From Microcystis aeruginosa FD4 (lineage in GTDB: Bacteria > Cyanobacteriota > Cyanobacteriia > Cyanobacteriales > Microcystaceae), in contig NZ_CP046973.1 of NCBI RefSeq assembly GCF_009792235.1, positions 3,720,001-3,784,000 of the forward strand: 64,000 nt of DNA. The letters are read 5' to 3'. This document shows positions 43,821 to 52,954 of the stretch, piece after piece; the first letter of the stretch is position 1, and each line of letters begins with the position of its first letter. The translations under genes were made by a program, and so were the position numbers. The notes beneath the pieces were generated by a model, which had not been told where the DNA came from, ran no database searches, and was given only the letters and a program-made list of their open reading frames with translations.

Positions 43821-44549
43821 CTATTCCTCGTCTAGTTCTAGAATACGTTGAAAAAGATAGCCTGTACCTCTAGCGGTGAGAATTAACTCAGGATTGCTGG
43901 GATCATCCTCTAATTTGGCTCGTAAACGGGAAATATGCACATCTACCACCCGCGTATCCACATGACGTTCGGGGGTATAACCCCAAACTTCCTGAAGGAT
44001 TTCCGAGCGCGAAAAAGCTTCTCCCGAGCGACTGACCAATAATTCTAGTAAACTAAATTCCATACCAGTCAGACGGATGCGTTCATCCCCCTTATAAACT
44101 TGGCGTTTATTGGTATCGATTTTAATTGAACCGATATGAATCACACCAGAACTAGGAATCCCCGGCGCGCCATTTTTCTCTACCCGACGCAACACCGAAC
44201 GAATCCGCGCTTCGAGTTCTTTGGGAGAAAAAGGTTTAACCACATAGTCATCCGCGCCCAATTCTAGCCCGGTAATTCGATCGGCCACATCCCCCAAAGC
44301 CGTTAACATAATGATAGGAATATCCGATTCTTTGCGGAGTTCCTGACAGACACCGTAACCGTCTAATTTCGGCATCATCACATCCAAAACCACTAAATCG
44401 GGTTCAGCGGTTCGGAAGGTTTCTAAAGCTTCCTCCCCGTCGGCGGCGGTGACGACTTCATAACCAATCATCGACAAACGAGTCTCTAAGATACGACGGA
44501 TGCTGGCTTCATCATCAACAACGAGAATTTTTTCCTTATGGTTCTCCAA
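43821..44549 (-). CDS. rpaB: OmpR-family response regulator RpaB
   Basis: Essential response regulator of light and stress acclimation in cyanobacteria (partner kinase NblS). The receiver has VVDDEASIRRILETRLSMIGYEVVTAADG and phosphoacceptor VLDVMMPKLDGYG; the winged-helix C-terminus has RLTGMEFSLLELL and HVDTRVVDVHISRLRAKLEDD. Length ~242. A GTG at 44561 overlaps the AAGGAG site, so the start is probably TTG at 44549 (ENHKEKILVVDDE follows), 11 bases after it. Leads an operon with the CCB gene. Confidence 0.93.
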   Translation of the reverse strand: MENHKEKILVVDDEASIRRILETRLSMIGYEVVTAADGEEALETFRTAEPDLVVLDVMMPKLDGYGVCQELRKESDIPIIMLTALGDVADRITGLELGADDYVVKPFSPKELEARIRSVLRRVEKNGAPGIPSSGVIHIGSIKIDTNKRQVYKGDERIRLTGMEFSLLELLVSRSGEAFSRSEILQEVWGYTPERHVDTRVVDVHISRLRAKLEDDPSNPELILTARGTGYLFQRILELDEE

Positions 44550-44782
44550 TTGAATTAACACTCCTTAGTTAAATAGTGTGATGAATTTTAAAGTTAAATA
44601 ACGAGCGTTCCTGTTTATAGAATATCCTTTTGCCGTTATCATTAAGCCTAAATTTCCTATTTTATTTCTTTTATGGCAATTATCAATAACTTTATTGTCT
44701 TCCTTCCCCTCTATCATACTTAATTAAATTTGACAAGAGAATTGATCCCCAAACCACTTTTCTTCAACTTTTCTTAAAAAAC

Positions 44783-46309
44783 ATGGCGAAATCGCGAACA
44801 ATATATATCTGTAGTGCTTGTGGGGCGGAATCTCCCCAATGGTTGGGAAAATGCCCCAGTTGTGACACCTACGGGACGCTAGAAGAACAAGTGATGGCTG
44901 GTGGCAATAATCCGGCGGTAAATCGCCCAGGATGGCAAAATAGTCGCCCAAATAACGGCAAAGGACAACGCAACCCGCAACCGCGTATCTCGGTTCGCTT
45001 CTCGGAAATTACCCAGTATGAACAGGAACGTTTTCCCTCTGGTTACGGGGAATTCGATCGCGTCCTCGGTGGTGGCATCGTCCCCGGTTCTCTTGTACTA
45101 ATCGGTGGCGATCCGGGCATCGGCAAATCGACGCTTTTACTGCAAGTTACCAACCAACTCGCCCAAAGATTACCGCGCATCCTCTACGTTTCCGCCGAAG
45201 AATCGGGACAACAGATTAAACTGCGGGCTGCCCGTTTGGGGGTGGGAGTGGTTGCCGTGGAGTCGGAAAATAATGGCAATGGCAAGGAGAAAAAAGCCTC
45301 TGAATCAACCACAGAACTCGATAATCATCTCTATGTCCTGCCAGAAACCGATTTAGAGGAAATTTTGCGGGAATTAGAATCTTTACGCCCACAGGTGGCG
45401 GTAATTGACAGTATTCAAACTCTTTATTTTGGGGCGTTAACTTCCGCACCGGGATCCGTCGCCCAAGTTCGCGAATGTACCTCCGCCTTGATGCAGGTGG
45501 CAAAACGGGAGAATATTACTTTATTAATTGTCGGTCATGTGACTAAAGAAGGAGCGATCGCGGGCCCGCGAGTTTTGGAACATTTGGTCGATACGGTGTT
45601 ATATTTTGAAGGCGATCGCTATGCCTCCCATCGTCTCTTAAGATCGGTGAAAAACCGTTTTGGGGCAACCCATGAGATCGGTATTTTCGAGATGGTGGAT
45701 CACGGTTTGGTGGAAGTGGAAAACCCCTCGGAATTGTTTTTAGGCAATCGCGACGAATTTTCCCCCGGTACGGCGACGGTGGTAGCCTGTGAAGGTACAC
45801 GCCCAATTGTGGTGGAGTTACAGGCATTAGTTAGCCCCACCAGCTACGCTTCCCCCCGAAGATCGACCACGGGCATAGAATACAACCGATTACAGCAAAT
45901 TCTCGCTGTTTTAGAAAAGCGCGTCGGCATTCCTTTATCGAAATTAGATGCCTATGTTGCCTCCGCGGGAGGGTTGGGAGTGGAAGAACCGGCGGCGGAT
46001 CTGGGAGTGGCGATCGCTGTTGTCGCTAGTTTTCGCGATCGAGTCGTGGATCCGCGCACAGTCTTAATCGGGGAAGTGGGATTAGGCGGACAAGTGCGCT
46101 TAGTGTCGCAAATGGAACTAAGATTAAAAGAAGCGGCGAAATTGGGCTTTAAACGGGCGATTGTCCCTAGAGGTCAAGTTTATCCCGAAGATGTGGGCTT
46201 AGAAATTGTTCCAGTCGGCAAGGTAATCGAGGCAATTGTCGCCGCAATTCCCCCCCAGCAGCGCTTTGGGGAAGATATGGAAGAGGAGGAAGGGGAAGGG
46301 CAAGAATAA
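44783..46309 (+). CDS. radA: DNA repair protein RadA
   Basis: A 508-residue RecA-related branch-migration helicase: N-terminal C4 zinc finger (CSACGAESPQWLGKCPSC), Walker A GGDPGIGKSTLL (~108), the RadA-specific KNRFG motif (LRSVKNRFGATHEIG), and a C-terminal Lon-protease-like domain (DLGVAIAVVASFRDRVV). An extra acidic tail (MEEEEGEGQE) ends it. ATG at 44783, divergent from rpaB with 233 bases between. Confidence 0.96.
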   Translation: MAKSRTIYICSACGAESPQWLGKCPSCDTYGTLEEQVMAGGNNPAVNRPGWQNSRPNNGKGQRNPQPRISVRFSEITQYEQERFPSGYGEFDRVLGGGIVPGSLVLIGGDPGIGKSTLLLQVTNQLAQRLPRILYVSAEESGQQIKLRAARLGVGVVAVESENNGNGKEKKASESTTELDNHLYVLPETDLEEILRELESLRPQVAVIDSIQTLYFGALTSAPGSVAQVRECTSALMQVAKRENITLLIVGHVTKEGAIAGPRVLEHLVDTVLYFEGDRYASHRLLRSVKNRFGATHEIGIFEMVDHGLVEVENPSELFLGNRDEFSPGTATVVACEGTRPIVVELQALVSPTSYASPRRSTTGIEYNRLQQILAVLEKRVGIPLSKLDAYVASAGGLGVEEPAADLGVAIAVVASFRDRVVDPRTVLIGEVGLGGQVRLVSQMELRLKEAAKLGFKRAIVPRGQVYPEDVGLEIVPVGKVIEAIVAAIPPQQRFGEDMEEEEGEGQE

Positions 46310-46354
46310 CGGTACAATGCTAAAAAAGATTAAATTACTTGGGAGATTTTCACC

Positions 46355-46456
46355 ATGTCTGTGTTAGCTGTTGCTGCTTTAGCGGGTTATCTGATCGTTT
46401 TTACCGGAATTGCCCTCGGTCTCTTTTTCGGTCTGCGCTCCGCTAAAATTATCTAG
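46355..46456 (+). CDS. PetL-like cytochrome b6f small subunit
   Basis: A 33-residue single-helix protein: MSVLAVAALAGYLIVFTGIA followed by LGLFFGLRSAKII. The ending 'GLxFGLR..KII' is typical of PetL, the small stabilising subunit of cytochrome b6f. A weak -10 (TACAAT, 46313-46318) and GGGAG upstream suggest its own expression. PetM and other one-helix photosystem proteins are alternatives. Too short for standard gene finding. Confidence 0.6.
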   Translation: MSVLAVAALAGYLIVFTGIALGLFFGLRSAKII

Positions 46457-46519
46457 TATATAAAAGCTGTAGTGATCGGTTTAACTGGTCACTATTGCCA
46501 ATTCTAGGGGAAATAAAAA

Positions 46520-46990
46520 ATGACTGTTATTCCCGACTTAAAAACTCTCTACGAAATTGATGATTCCCTCTGGTTAGAAGAAACTATAGAACTGCTCAAG
46601 GCTAAAAATTTTGAAGCGCTAGACTTAGAAAACTTAATCGAGGAGTTAGAAGATTTGGGAAACGAAAAAAAGTTTCGTGTTGCTAGTTTTTTACAGCAAA
46701 TTATTCGTCATGCTTTGTTACTGCAATTTTGGACAAGGGAAAGAGAATATAATCAGGCTAATTGGCAAGCAGAGATAATAAGTTTTCAATATCAGTTACA
46801 GCGCTATTTAACCACAAATCTTCGCAAATATCTAGAACAGGAATTTGAGCAAATTTACTTTGAGTCCCTGCAATACGTTCGTCAAAAAACTGATAATAAA
46901 GTTAACTTTCCTGATATTTGTCCCTACAGTTTAGAAGAACTTCTCGATCCTAATTGGCTACCATCTGACAATCAAGGAGATAAAAAATGA
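46520..46990 (+). CDS. DUF29 family protein, copy 1 of 5
   Basis: 156 residues, helical and acidic-amphipathic, beginning TVIPDLKTLYEIDDSLWLEE; the block IEELEDLGNEKKFRVASFLQ with IIRHALLLQFW is the DUF29 core, ending CPYSLEELLDPNWLP. DUF29 is a cyanobacteria-rich family of unknown function, sometimes suspected to be toxin-antitoxin related. First gene of a five-gene array; it is followed by copy 2 with a 4-base ATGA overlap. Confidence 0.85.
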   Translation: MTVIPDLKTLYEIDDSLWLEETIELLKAKNFEALDLENLIEELEDLGNEKKFRVASFLQQIIRHALLLQFWTREREYNQANWQAEIISFQYQLQRYLTTNLRKYLEQEFEQIYFESLQYVRQKTDNKVNFPDICPYSLEELLDPNWLPSDNQGDKK

Positions 46991-47442
46991 CTGTTATTAC
47001 CGACTTAAAAATTCTCTACGAAATTGATGATTCTCTTTGGTTAGCAGAAACTATAGAACTGCTCAAGGCTAAAAACTTTGAAGCGCTAGACTTAGACAAT
47101 TTAATCGAGGAGTTAGAAGACTTGGGAAACGAAAAAAAGTTTCGTGTTGCTAGTTTATTAGAGCAAATTATTAGACATTTTTTACTTCTACAGTTTTGGA
47201 CAGAGGAAAGAGCATATAATCAGGATCACTGGGAGTTAGAAATAGTCAACTTTCAAATTCAGCTAAAAAGAGGCTTAACCACCAATCTCCGTAATTATTT
47301 ACAAAATGAATTAACTAACATTTATGAAGATGCAGTTTTCTTTGTGCGGAAAAAGACAAAGAATAAAGTTACTTTCCCTGATACTTGTCCCTACAGTTTA
47401 GAAGAACTTCTCGATCCTAATTGGCTACCATCTTACGAATAA
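46987..47442 (+). CDS. DUF29 family protein, copy 2 of 5
   Basis: 151 residues; differs from copy 1 mainly in the middle (HFLLLQFWTEERAYNQDHWE, LKRGLTTNLRNYLQNELT) and by lacking the final DNQGDKK tail, ending in LPSYE. It is separated from copy 3 by 12 bases containing AAAGGAGATAAAAA, the same leader as in the other copies. Confidence 0.85.
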   Translation: MTVITDLKILYEIDDSLWLAETIELLKAKNFEALDLDNLIEELEDLGNEKKFRVASLLEQIIRHFLLLQFWTEERAYNQDHWELEIVNFQIQLKRGLTTNLRNYLQNELTNIYEDAVFFVRKKTKNKVTFPDTCPYSLEELLDPNWLPSYE

Positions 47443-47454
47443 AGGAGATAAAAA

Positions 47455-47925
47455 ATGACTGTTATTCCCGACTTAAAAACTCTCTACGAGATTGATGATT
47501 CCCTCTGGTTAGAAGCAACTATCGAACTCTTGAAGAATAAAAGATTTGACACTTTAGATTTAGAGAATTTAATCGAGGAGTTAGAAGATTTGGGAAACGA
47601 GAAAAAGTTTCGTGTTGCTAGTTTTTTACAGCAAATTATTCGTCATGCTTTGTTACTGCAATTTTGGGCAAGCGAAAGAGAATATAATCAAGGTCATTGG
47701 GAGTCAGAACTGGTAAATTTTCAAGATCAATTAAATACCTACCTAACGGCAAGTTTACGGAAATATTTAGAACAAGAATTTGATAATATTTATCAGAAAG
47801 CAATCCGTTATGTGACAAAAAAGACCAACAATCAAGTCAACTTTCCCAATACTTGTCCCTACAGTTTAGAAGAACTTCTCGATCCTAATTGGCTACCATC
47901 TGACAATCAAGGAGATAAAAAATGA
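47455..47925 (+). CDS. DUF29 family protein, copy 3 of 5
   Basis: 156 residues. Its N-terminal ~75 residues share long identical DNA stretches with copy 1, while the central helix pair (GHWESELVNFQDQLNTYLTA) is its own. It overlaps copy 4 by ATGA. The mosaic of conserved and variable blocks suggests recombination among copies. Confidence 0.85.
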   Translation: MTVIPDLKTLYEIDDSLWLEATIELLKNKRFDTLDLENLIEELEDLGNEKKFRVASFLQQIIRHALLLQFWASEREYNQGHWESELVNFQDQLNTYLTASLRKYLEQEFDNIYQKAIRYVTKKTNNQVNFPNTCPYSLEELLDPNWLPSDNQGDKK

Positions 47926-48392
47926 CTGTTATTCCCGACTTAAAAACTCTCTACGAAATTGATGATTCTCTCTGGTTAGCAGAAACCATAGAACTGCTCA
48001 AGGCTAAAAATTTTGAAGCGTTAGACTTAGAAAACTTAATCGAGGAGTTAGAAGATTTGGCAAACGAGAAAAAGTTTCGTGTTGCTAGTTTTTTACAGCA
48101 AATTATTAGACATTGTTTATTATTACAATTTTGGACAAGGGAAAGAGAATATAACCAAGCTCATTGGCAAGCAGAGATAGTGAGTTTTAAAGATAAACTA
48201 AAACGTTATTTAACCACAAATCTTCGTAAATATCTGGAGCAAGAGTTTGATAATATCTATGAAGATGCAGTGCGATACGTTCGTCAAAAAACTGATAATC
48301 AAGTTAACTTTCCCGATACTTGTCCCTACAGTTTAGAAGAACTTCTCGATCCTAATTGGCTACCATCTTATCATCAAGGAGATAAAAAATGA
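47922..48392 (+). CDS. DUF29 family protein, copy 4 of 5
   Basis: 156 residues; closest to copy 1 in its C-terminal half (NLRKYLEQEFDNIYEDAVRY) and has LANEKK instead of LGNEKK in the core. The leader AAGGAGATAAAAA lies inside the end of copy 3, and the gene overlaps copy 5 by ATGA. Confidence 0.85.
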   Translation: MTVIPDLKTLYEIDDSLWLAETIELLKAKNFEALDLENLIEELEDLANEKKFRVASFLQQIIRHCLLLQFWTREREYNQAHWQAEIVSFKDKLKRYLTTNLRKYLEQEFDNIYEDAVRYVRQKTDNQVNFPDTCPYSLEELLDPNWLPSYHQGDKK

Positions 48393-48847
48393 CTGTTATT
48401 CCCGACTTAAAAACTCTCTACGAAATTGATGATTCCCTCTGGTTAGCAGAAACCATAGAACTGCTCAAGGCTAAAAATTTTGACGCTTTAGATTTAGAAA
48501 ACTTAATCGAGGAGTTAGAAGATTTGGGAAACGAAAAAAAGTTTCGGGTTGCTAGTTTGCTAGAGCAAATTATTAGACATTGTTTACTCCTACAATTTTG
48601 GCAAGATGAAAGAACATATAATCCTAGTCATTGGCGCTCAGAAATTGTCAATTTCCAAAACCAGATCGACAATTATTTAACTACTAATCTCCGCAATTAT
48701 CTCACTCAAGAATTACCTCGTATTTACCAGAAAGCCTTAAATTATGTTAGAGAAAAAACCGATAATCAAGTTAGTTTTCCTGGGGAATGTCCCTACAGTT
48801 TAGAAAATCTGTTCGCTCTCGACTGGTTTCCTCCAGAAAATGAATAA
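48389..48847 (+). CDS. DUF29 family protein, copy 5 of 5
   Basis: 152 residues; the most divergent C-terminus of the set (ECPYSLENLFALDWFPPENE). Its end carries the ribosome binding site AAAGG for the membrane protein gene that follows, so the array and that gene may form a single operon. Confidence 0.85.
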   Translation: MTVIPDLKTLYEIDDSLWLAETIELLKAKNFDALDLENLIEELEDLGNEKKFRVASLLEQIIRHCLLLQFWQDERTYNPSHWRSEIVNFQNQIDNYLTTNLRNYLTQELPRIYQKALNYVREKTDNQVSFPGECPYSLENLFALDWFPPENE

Positions 48848-48860
48848 AGGAAAAAATGAA

Positions 48861-49769
48861 ATGCTGAAAAAGTTTCTACGTTGGCTGATTATTGGGGGAA
48901 CCTTATTTTTTGTTCTCAGCAATCTTAAAAATAACTGGGATAACGTCACCTCAGTTAGAATTGAAAATCATGGCTGGTTATTTCTTTTCTTGGCACTTGT
49001 CACCACCATTATCGCTCAAATTTGGGCAGGGTGGGTGTGGACATGGATACTCAAAAGCTATCAACAACCGATTAAAACCTCCGCGGGAATTGGCATCTAT
49101 ATGATTACCAATTTAGGAAAATATCTACCCGGTAATATCGGCCACTTTTATGCTCGCATTGTGGCAATTAATAAAGCAGGAAGTGATTGGGGAACCGCTA
49201 GTTTAAGCGTTTTATTAGAACTTTTATTGCTGGTGTGTGCAGCCTTAGCCATAGCAGTTATTGGTAGTGGTTTAGGTTGGATGAAATCTAGCTCAAGTCT
49301 AGGGATACAGATCATAGTTTTAGGATTAATTTTAATCAGCATTCATCCCAAATTTTTAAATTATCCTCTCAAAATCCTTAGCCAAAAGAAAAAGATTGCT
49401 CAGGAACCTGTTTATCTAACTAAATATCCTCTCGTCCCTCTCTTGGGTGAAACTGGATTTTTATTGTGGCGCGGTGCGGGTTTTATTTTAGCTTGGATGG
49501 TGTTAAAAATGATTACCCCCGCTCAGATTTTACCCCTCTTAGGAACCTTTAGTTTTGCTTGGTTATTGGGTTTAGTTGTCCCCGGTGCGCCGGGAGGATT
49601 AGGGGTGTTTGAAGCTACAGTGATCGCACTTTTAGACTCAGAAAAATTTCCCGCCGCTAACGTACTTGTCACCGTTGCTATCTATCGTTTAATTAGCATT
49701 CTCTCTGAAGTCATTGCCGCTGGAATCGGGACAAAATTAGTTAAAGATAAAGCCAAGTTTTTTGGTTAG
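48861..49769 (+). CDS. LPG synthase/flippase-like membrane protein (UPF0104)
   Basis: A 302-residue integral membrane protein with eight or so helices and the UPF0104/lysylphosphatidylglycerol-synthase transmembrane features: NLGKYLPGNIGHFYARIVAI near residue 85 and the loop LGLVVPGAPGGLGVFEATVI near 245. Members include AglD-type and MprF flippase domains; no aminoacyl-transferase domain is attached here. The ATG at 48861 has AAGGA at the right distance; an upstream ATG at 48840 overlaps the end of the last DUF29 gene. Confidence 0.85.
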   Translation: MLKKFLRWLIIGGTLFFVLSNLKNNWDNVTSVRIENHGWLFLFLALVTTIIAQIWAGWVWTWILKSYQQPIKTSAGIGIYMITNLGKYLPGNIGHFYARIVAINKAGSDWGTASLSVLLELLLLVCAALAIAVIGSGLGWMKSSSSLGIQIIVLGLILISIHPKFLNYPLKILSQKKKIAQEPVYLTKYPLVPLLGETGFLLWRGAGFILAWMVLKMITPAQILPLLGTFSFAWLLGLVVPGAPGGLGVFEATVIALLDSEKFPAANVLVTVAIYRLISILSEVIAAGIGTKLVKDKAKFFG

Positions 49770-49952
49770 CTTAAGGATATTATTCGGGTGTGTTTGACCA
49801 ATGTAACGCACCAGGAAGAAAAGTTTTGATCATTGTTAAGCGAAGATAATTTTCTCAACTGCTAAAATCTATCTCCTCACTCCTAAATTATGATGTAACA
49901 TGATAAATAATCAGCCAAAATATGGATACTCCCACCTAGAGAGGACGAAAAA

Positions 49953-50825
49953 ATGACGATTGCCAAAAGCGACGAAACTGCCACCTCTCCGGCACTGATA
50001 GAAGAAGATTTCGAGGACTTCTGGGAACCCCCCCCACCCCCCACAGACTTAATTTTTGATGATGGTGAACCCTTGGAAAGCAACCGACACCGCATTGCCA
50101 TGAATGTGCTGATTCGCTCCCTACAGCAGGGTTACGGCGAACGAGACGACTTCTACACCGGTGGCAATATGTTTATTTATTTCAGCCGCGAACAGGCGAA
50201 AAATCGCGATTTTCGCGGGCCCGATTTCTTCGCTGTCCTCAATGTCGATGGCAAGAGAGAGCGACAGGGTTGGGTAATTTGGGAAGAAGAGGGACGTTAT
50301 CCTGACGTTATCGTGGAATTAACCTCTCCTAGTACCGCTAGGACTGATAAAGTGCGAAAAAAAGCCATTTATGAGGGAACCTTCCGCACGCCAGATTATT
50401 TCATCTACGATCCTTTTGATGGCAATTCTTTACAAGGATGGCATTTAGGAGCCGACCAACGCTACCATTCTTTAGAACGAAACGAGCGCGGCTGGTTATG
50501 GTGCGAAACCTTGGGCTATTGGTTGGGAACTTGGCAGGGTACTATTGACCGAGAAACGGCAATCTGGGCGAGATTTTATGACCCGGAAGGCAATTTAATC
50601 CCCTTGCCGGAAGAAGCGGCACAGGAGCAAGCGGCTGCGGCACAGGAGCAAGCGGCTGCGGCACAGGAGCAAGCGGCTGCGGCACAGGAGCAAGCGGCTG
50701 CGGCACAGGAGCAAGCGGCTGCGGCACAGGAGCAATTAAATGCTACTCAGCAAGCTCTGGAAGCGGAAAGACAGCGTTCTCAACGTCTGGAAGCTCGTTT
50801 GCGAGAAATGGGGATAGAGCTATAG
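49953..50825 (+). CDS. Uma2 (DUF820) family nuclease-like protein with Ala/Gln-rich heptad tail
   Basis: A 290-residue protein: an acidic, Pro-rich start (EDFWEPPPPPTDL), then a Uma2 domain of the PD-(D/E)XK fold (PDVIVELTSPSTARTDKVRK, YEGTFRTPDYFIYDP) and a C-terminal helical tail. In the tail, seven-residue units AAAAQEQ repeat five or six times before LNATQQALEAERQRSQRLEA. Uma2 proteins are greatly expanded in cyanobacteria; no biochemical role is established. Single gene with a GAGAGGA site before ATG. Confidence 0.88.
   Translation: MTIAKSDETATSPALIEEDFEDFWEPPPPPTDLIFDDGEPLESNRHRIAMNVLIRSLQQGYGERDDFYTGGNMFIYFSREQAKNRDFRGPDFFAVLNVDGKRERQGWVIWEEEGRYPDVIVELTSPSTARTDKVRKKAIYEGTFRTPDYFIYDPFDGNSLQGWHLGADQRYHSLERNERGWLWCETLGYWLGTWQGTIDRETAIWARFYDPEGNLIPLPEEAAQEQAAAAQEQAAAAQEQAAAAQEQAAAAQEQAAAAQEQLNATQQALEAERQRSQRLEARLREMGIEL
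50630..50735. repeat. 21-base coding tandem repeat
   Basis: Five perfect copies of GCGGCTGCGGCACAGGAGCA plus one base, encoding the heptads of the Uma2 tail. Perfect copies point to recent slippage. Confidence 0.9.
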
Positions 50826-51156
50826 TATAGCTGTATTTGTTTAGGTGAGGAGGTAAGCTATTTGTGTTCCTCCTCGATTAAAGTCGGTTAATTTCTCCTT
50901 TCACGGTTGAGGGAGCCTGTAATCCCAGTCTATTTGAAATCTAGCTCGACACCTGTTTGCTGCTGTGATTACCTTTTAGCCAGTGGGTAATTATTGATCA
51001 GAGTTTTCTTTTATTCTTCCCTTCTTAAGTACCTAAGCAAAATTAATTACACATCTAAGAGCAGTAAACAATAAACAGTAAACTCAAATCTGATAACTGA
51101 TAACTGATAACTGATAACTGTCTCAACTAGGAAATTTATTTGGCACGACTACTTAT
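50826..51156. other. Intergenic region with a hairpin and a heptamer array
   Basis: A 7-base inverted repeat (GAGGAGG 50847-50853, CCTCCTC 50869-50875) lies 22 bases after the Uma2 stop without a T-run. Heptamers (CTGATAA) fill 51090-51120 just upstream of the acyltransferase gene. The remaining ~200 bases show no gene. Confidence 0.6.
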
Positions 51157-52530
51157 ATGTCTCATCTATCTTTGGGCGCACAACCTCCTCTAGAATTTAT
51201 ACCACCTGACCTTAATCCCTTGCTTTTAAAGGGATGTCAAATCTTTTTACCTCTCTGGTTACAAACTCAAACCAACTTAAGAGAAATTTCCGCCGCTAAT
51301 CTAGAAACTTTAATCACATTTTATCAAAAAAGTCAAGAGAAAAAAGTACGTTTACTGCTTGCTTTCCGTCATCCCAGTATTAGGGATCCCTACTGTATGG
51401 CCTATCTTTTGTGGAAATTAGTACCCAAAAAAGCCCAAGAGTTAGGAATAAAATTACCAGCACCGATTCACGCTCATTTTATGTACGATCGAGGGATTCC
51501 TTTATGGGCTGGAGAAAGGGTAGGATGGTTATATTCTAAGTTAGGTGGCACACCAATTCAACGGGGAAAAGCCGATTTAATCGGATTGCGATCTGCTCGT
51601 CGTTTATTATTAGAAGGAGATTATCCTTTAGCCGCTGCTCCGGAAGGGGCAACTAACGGACATAATGAGCTTGTCAGTGCGATTGAACCGGGTATTTCTC
51701 AATTAGCTTTTTGGGGGGTGGATGATGTCAAAAAAGCTAAACAACAGCAAGAAGTCATTATTTTACCTATTGGTATTCAGTATTTTTATCTGACTCCAGT
51801 GTGGCAAGAAATCGAGCGAATTTTAACTGATTTAGAAACCGATAGCGGTTTAGAACCCCCCCCGAATTCGTCCCTAGAAGAAAAGGTTTTATATGATCGT
51901 CTTTTTCGGTTAGGAGAAAGATTATTATCCTTAATGGAGGATTTTTATCGAGATTTCTACTATCAATCTTTGCCGGTAGTACCTGCCAATGGTGATGATC
52001 CAAATGAAACCCTAGCCAAACGTTTAGCCAATTTATTAGATGTGGCCCTACAAACCGCAGAAAATTATTTTAATCTTTCTCCTTATGGTAATGTAATCGA
52101 TCGCTGTCGTCGTTTAGAACAAGCAGGATGGGAACGCATTTATCGGGAAGAATTAAAACCCACTCATTCTATTTCTCCCCTTGAATTAGGATTAGCTGAT
52201 CGCCTTGCTGATGAAGCTAATTTAAAAATGTGGCACATGAGAATTGTGGAAAGTTTCGTCTCAGTAACCGGTTATTATGTCAAAGAAAAACCCACCGTAG
52301 AAAGATTTGCTGAGACAATTTTATTACTCTGGGATTTAGTAACAAGAATCAAGGGAGGTAATCCCTTTTTTCGTCCCCAAATTGGTCAACAAAAAGCGAT
52401 AATAACTATTGGCGAATCTATTTCCGTATCCGAGCGCTATGGCGATTATAAAAGCGATCGACGCTCGGCCGTAGCACAATTAACCCAAGATTTACAAACC
52501 AGTTTAGAAAGTTTAATTATTCATCAGTAG
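51157..52530 (+). CDS. PlsC-like 1-acylglycerol-3-phosphate acyltransferase family protein
   Basis: A 457-residue protein with the acyltransferase motif H-x4-D in FRHPSIRDPYC, a second block RGIPLWAGERVGWLYSKLGG, and an EGAT in AAPEGATNGHNE equivalent to the usual EGTR/EGTS. It is larger than ordinary PlsC and has a long C-terminal helical part (~250-457). Probably acylates a glycerophospholipid or similar acceptor at the membrane. Exact substrate uncertain. ATG at 51157. Confidence 0.82.
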   Translation: MSHLSLGAQPPLEFIPPDLNPLLLKGCQIFLPLWLQTQTNLREISAANLETLITFYQKSQEKKVRLLLAFRHPSIRDPYCMAYLLWKLVPKKAQELGIKLPAPIHAHFMYDRGIPLWAGERVGWLYSKLGGTPIQRGKADLIGLRSARRLLLEGDYPLAAAPEGATNGHNELVSAIEPGISQLAFWGVDDVKKAKQQQEVIILPIGIQYFYLTPVWQEIERILTDLETDSGLEPPPNSSLEEKVLYDRLFRLGERLLSLMEDFYRDFYYQSLPVVPANGDDPNETLAKRLANLLDVALQTAENYFNLSPYGNVIDRCRRLEQAGWERIYREELKPTHSISPLELGLADRLADEANLKMWHMRIVESFVSVTGYYVKEKPTVERFAETILLLWDLVTRIKGGNPFFRPQIGQQKAIITIGESISVSERYGDYKSDRRSAVAQLTQDLQTSLESLIIHQ

Positions 52531-52954
52531 ATAATTAGGTTGTGCTGAACAAGTTTGTCGGTGGAGTCAGTTATCAGTTATCAGTTATCAGTTATCAGTT
52601 CACTGAGAAAACCCCCCACTTCCCCCCGCAACGGTTCGACAGGCTCACCGTCCGCTCGACTAAACTTCGCCGAACGTCCGAACGTCGCGCACGAAGTGGT
52701 CTTCTCACTTCCCACTCCCCAATTCATAATTTATAATTCCCAATTCATAATTTATAATTCATAATTCATAATTTATAATTCCCACTTTCCTGGGAAAAAC
52801 CTTTTCACCTAGCTCTAGTATAGGAGATAGTACGGGAATCTGGAAAAACTCAATACCGAAAACCCTACCCCGGTCAGAGAATCTTTTATCTATCCTAAAA
52901 GTGTAGAGATAAACCAACATCTCTAGCCTTAAGAAAACTTCGGAGGTGACTTAT
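52531..52954. other. Repeat-rich intergenic region and leader of the small heat-shock gene
   Basis: It contains a heptamer array (CAGTTAT, 52567-52600), a GC-rich block around 52625-52700 resembling a dispersed repeat (GGTTCGACAGGCTCACCGTC), and a set of direct AT-rich repeats (AATTCATAATTTATAATTC, 52720-52784). The last ~150 bases are the leader of hspA. No gene is credible. Confidence 0.65.
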
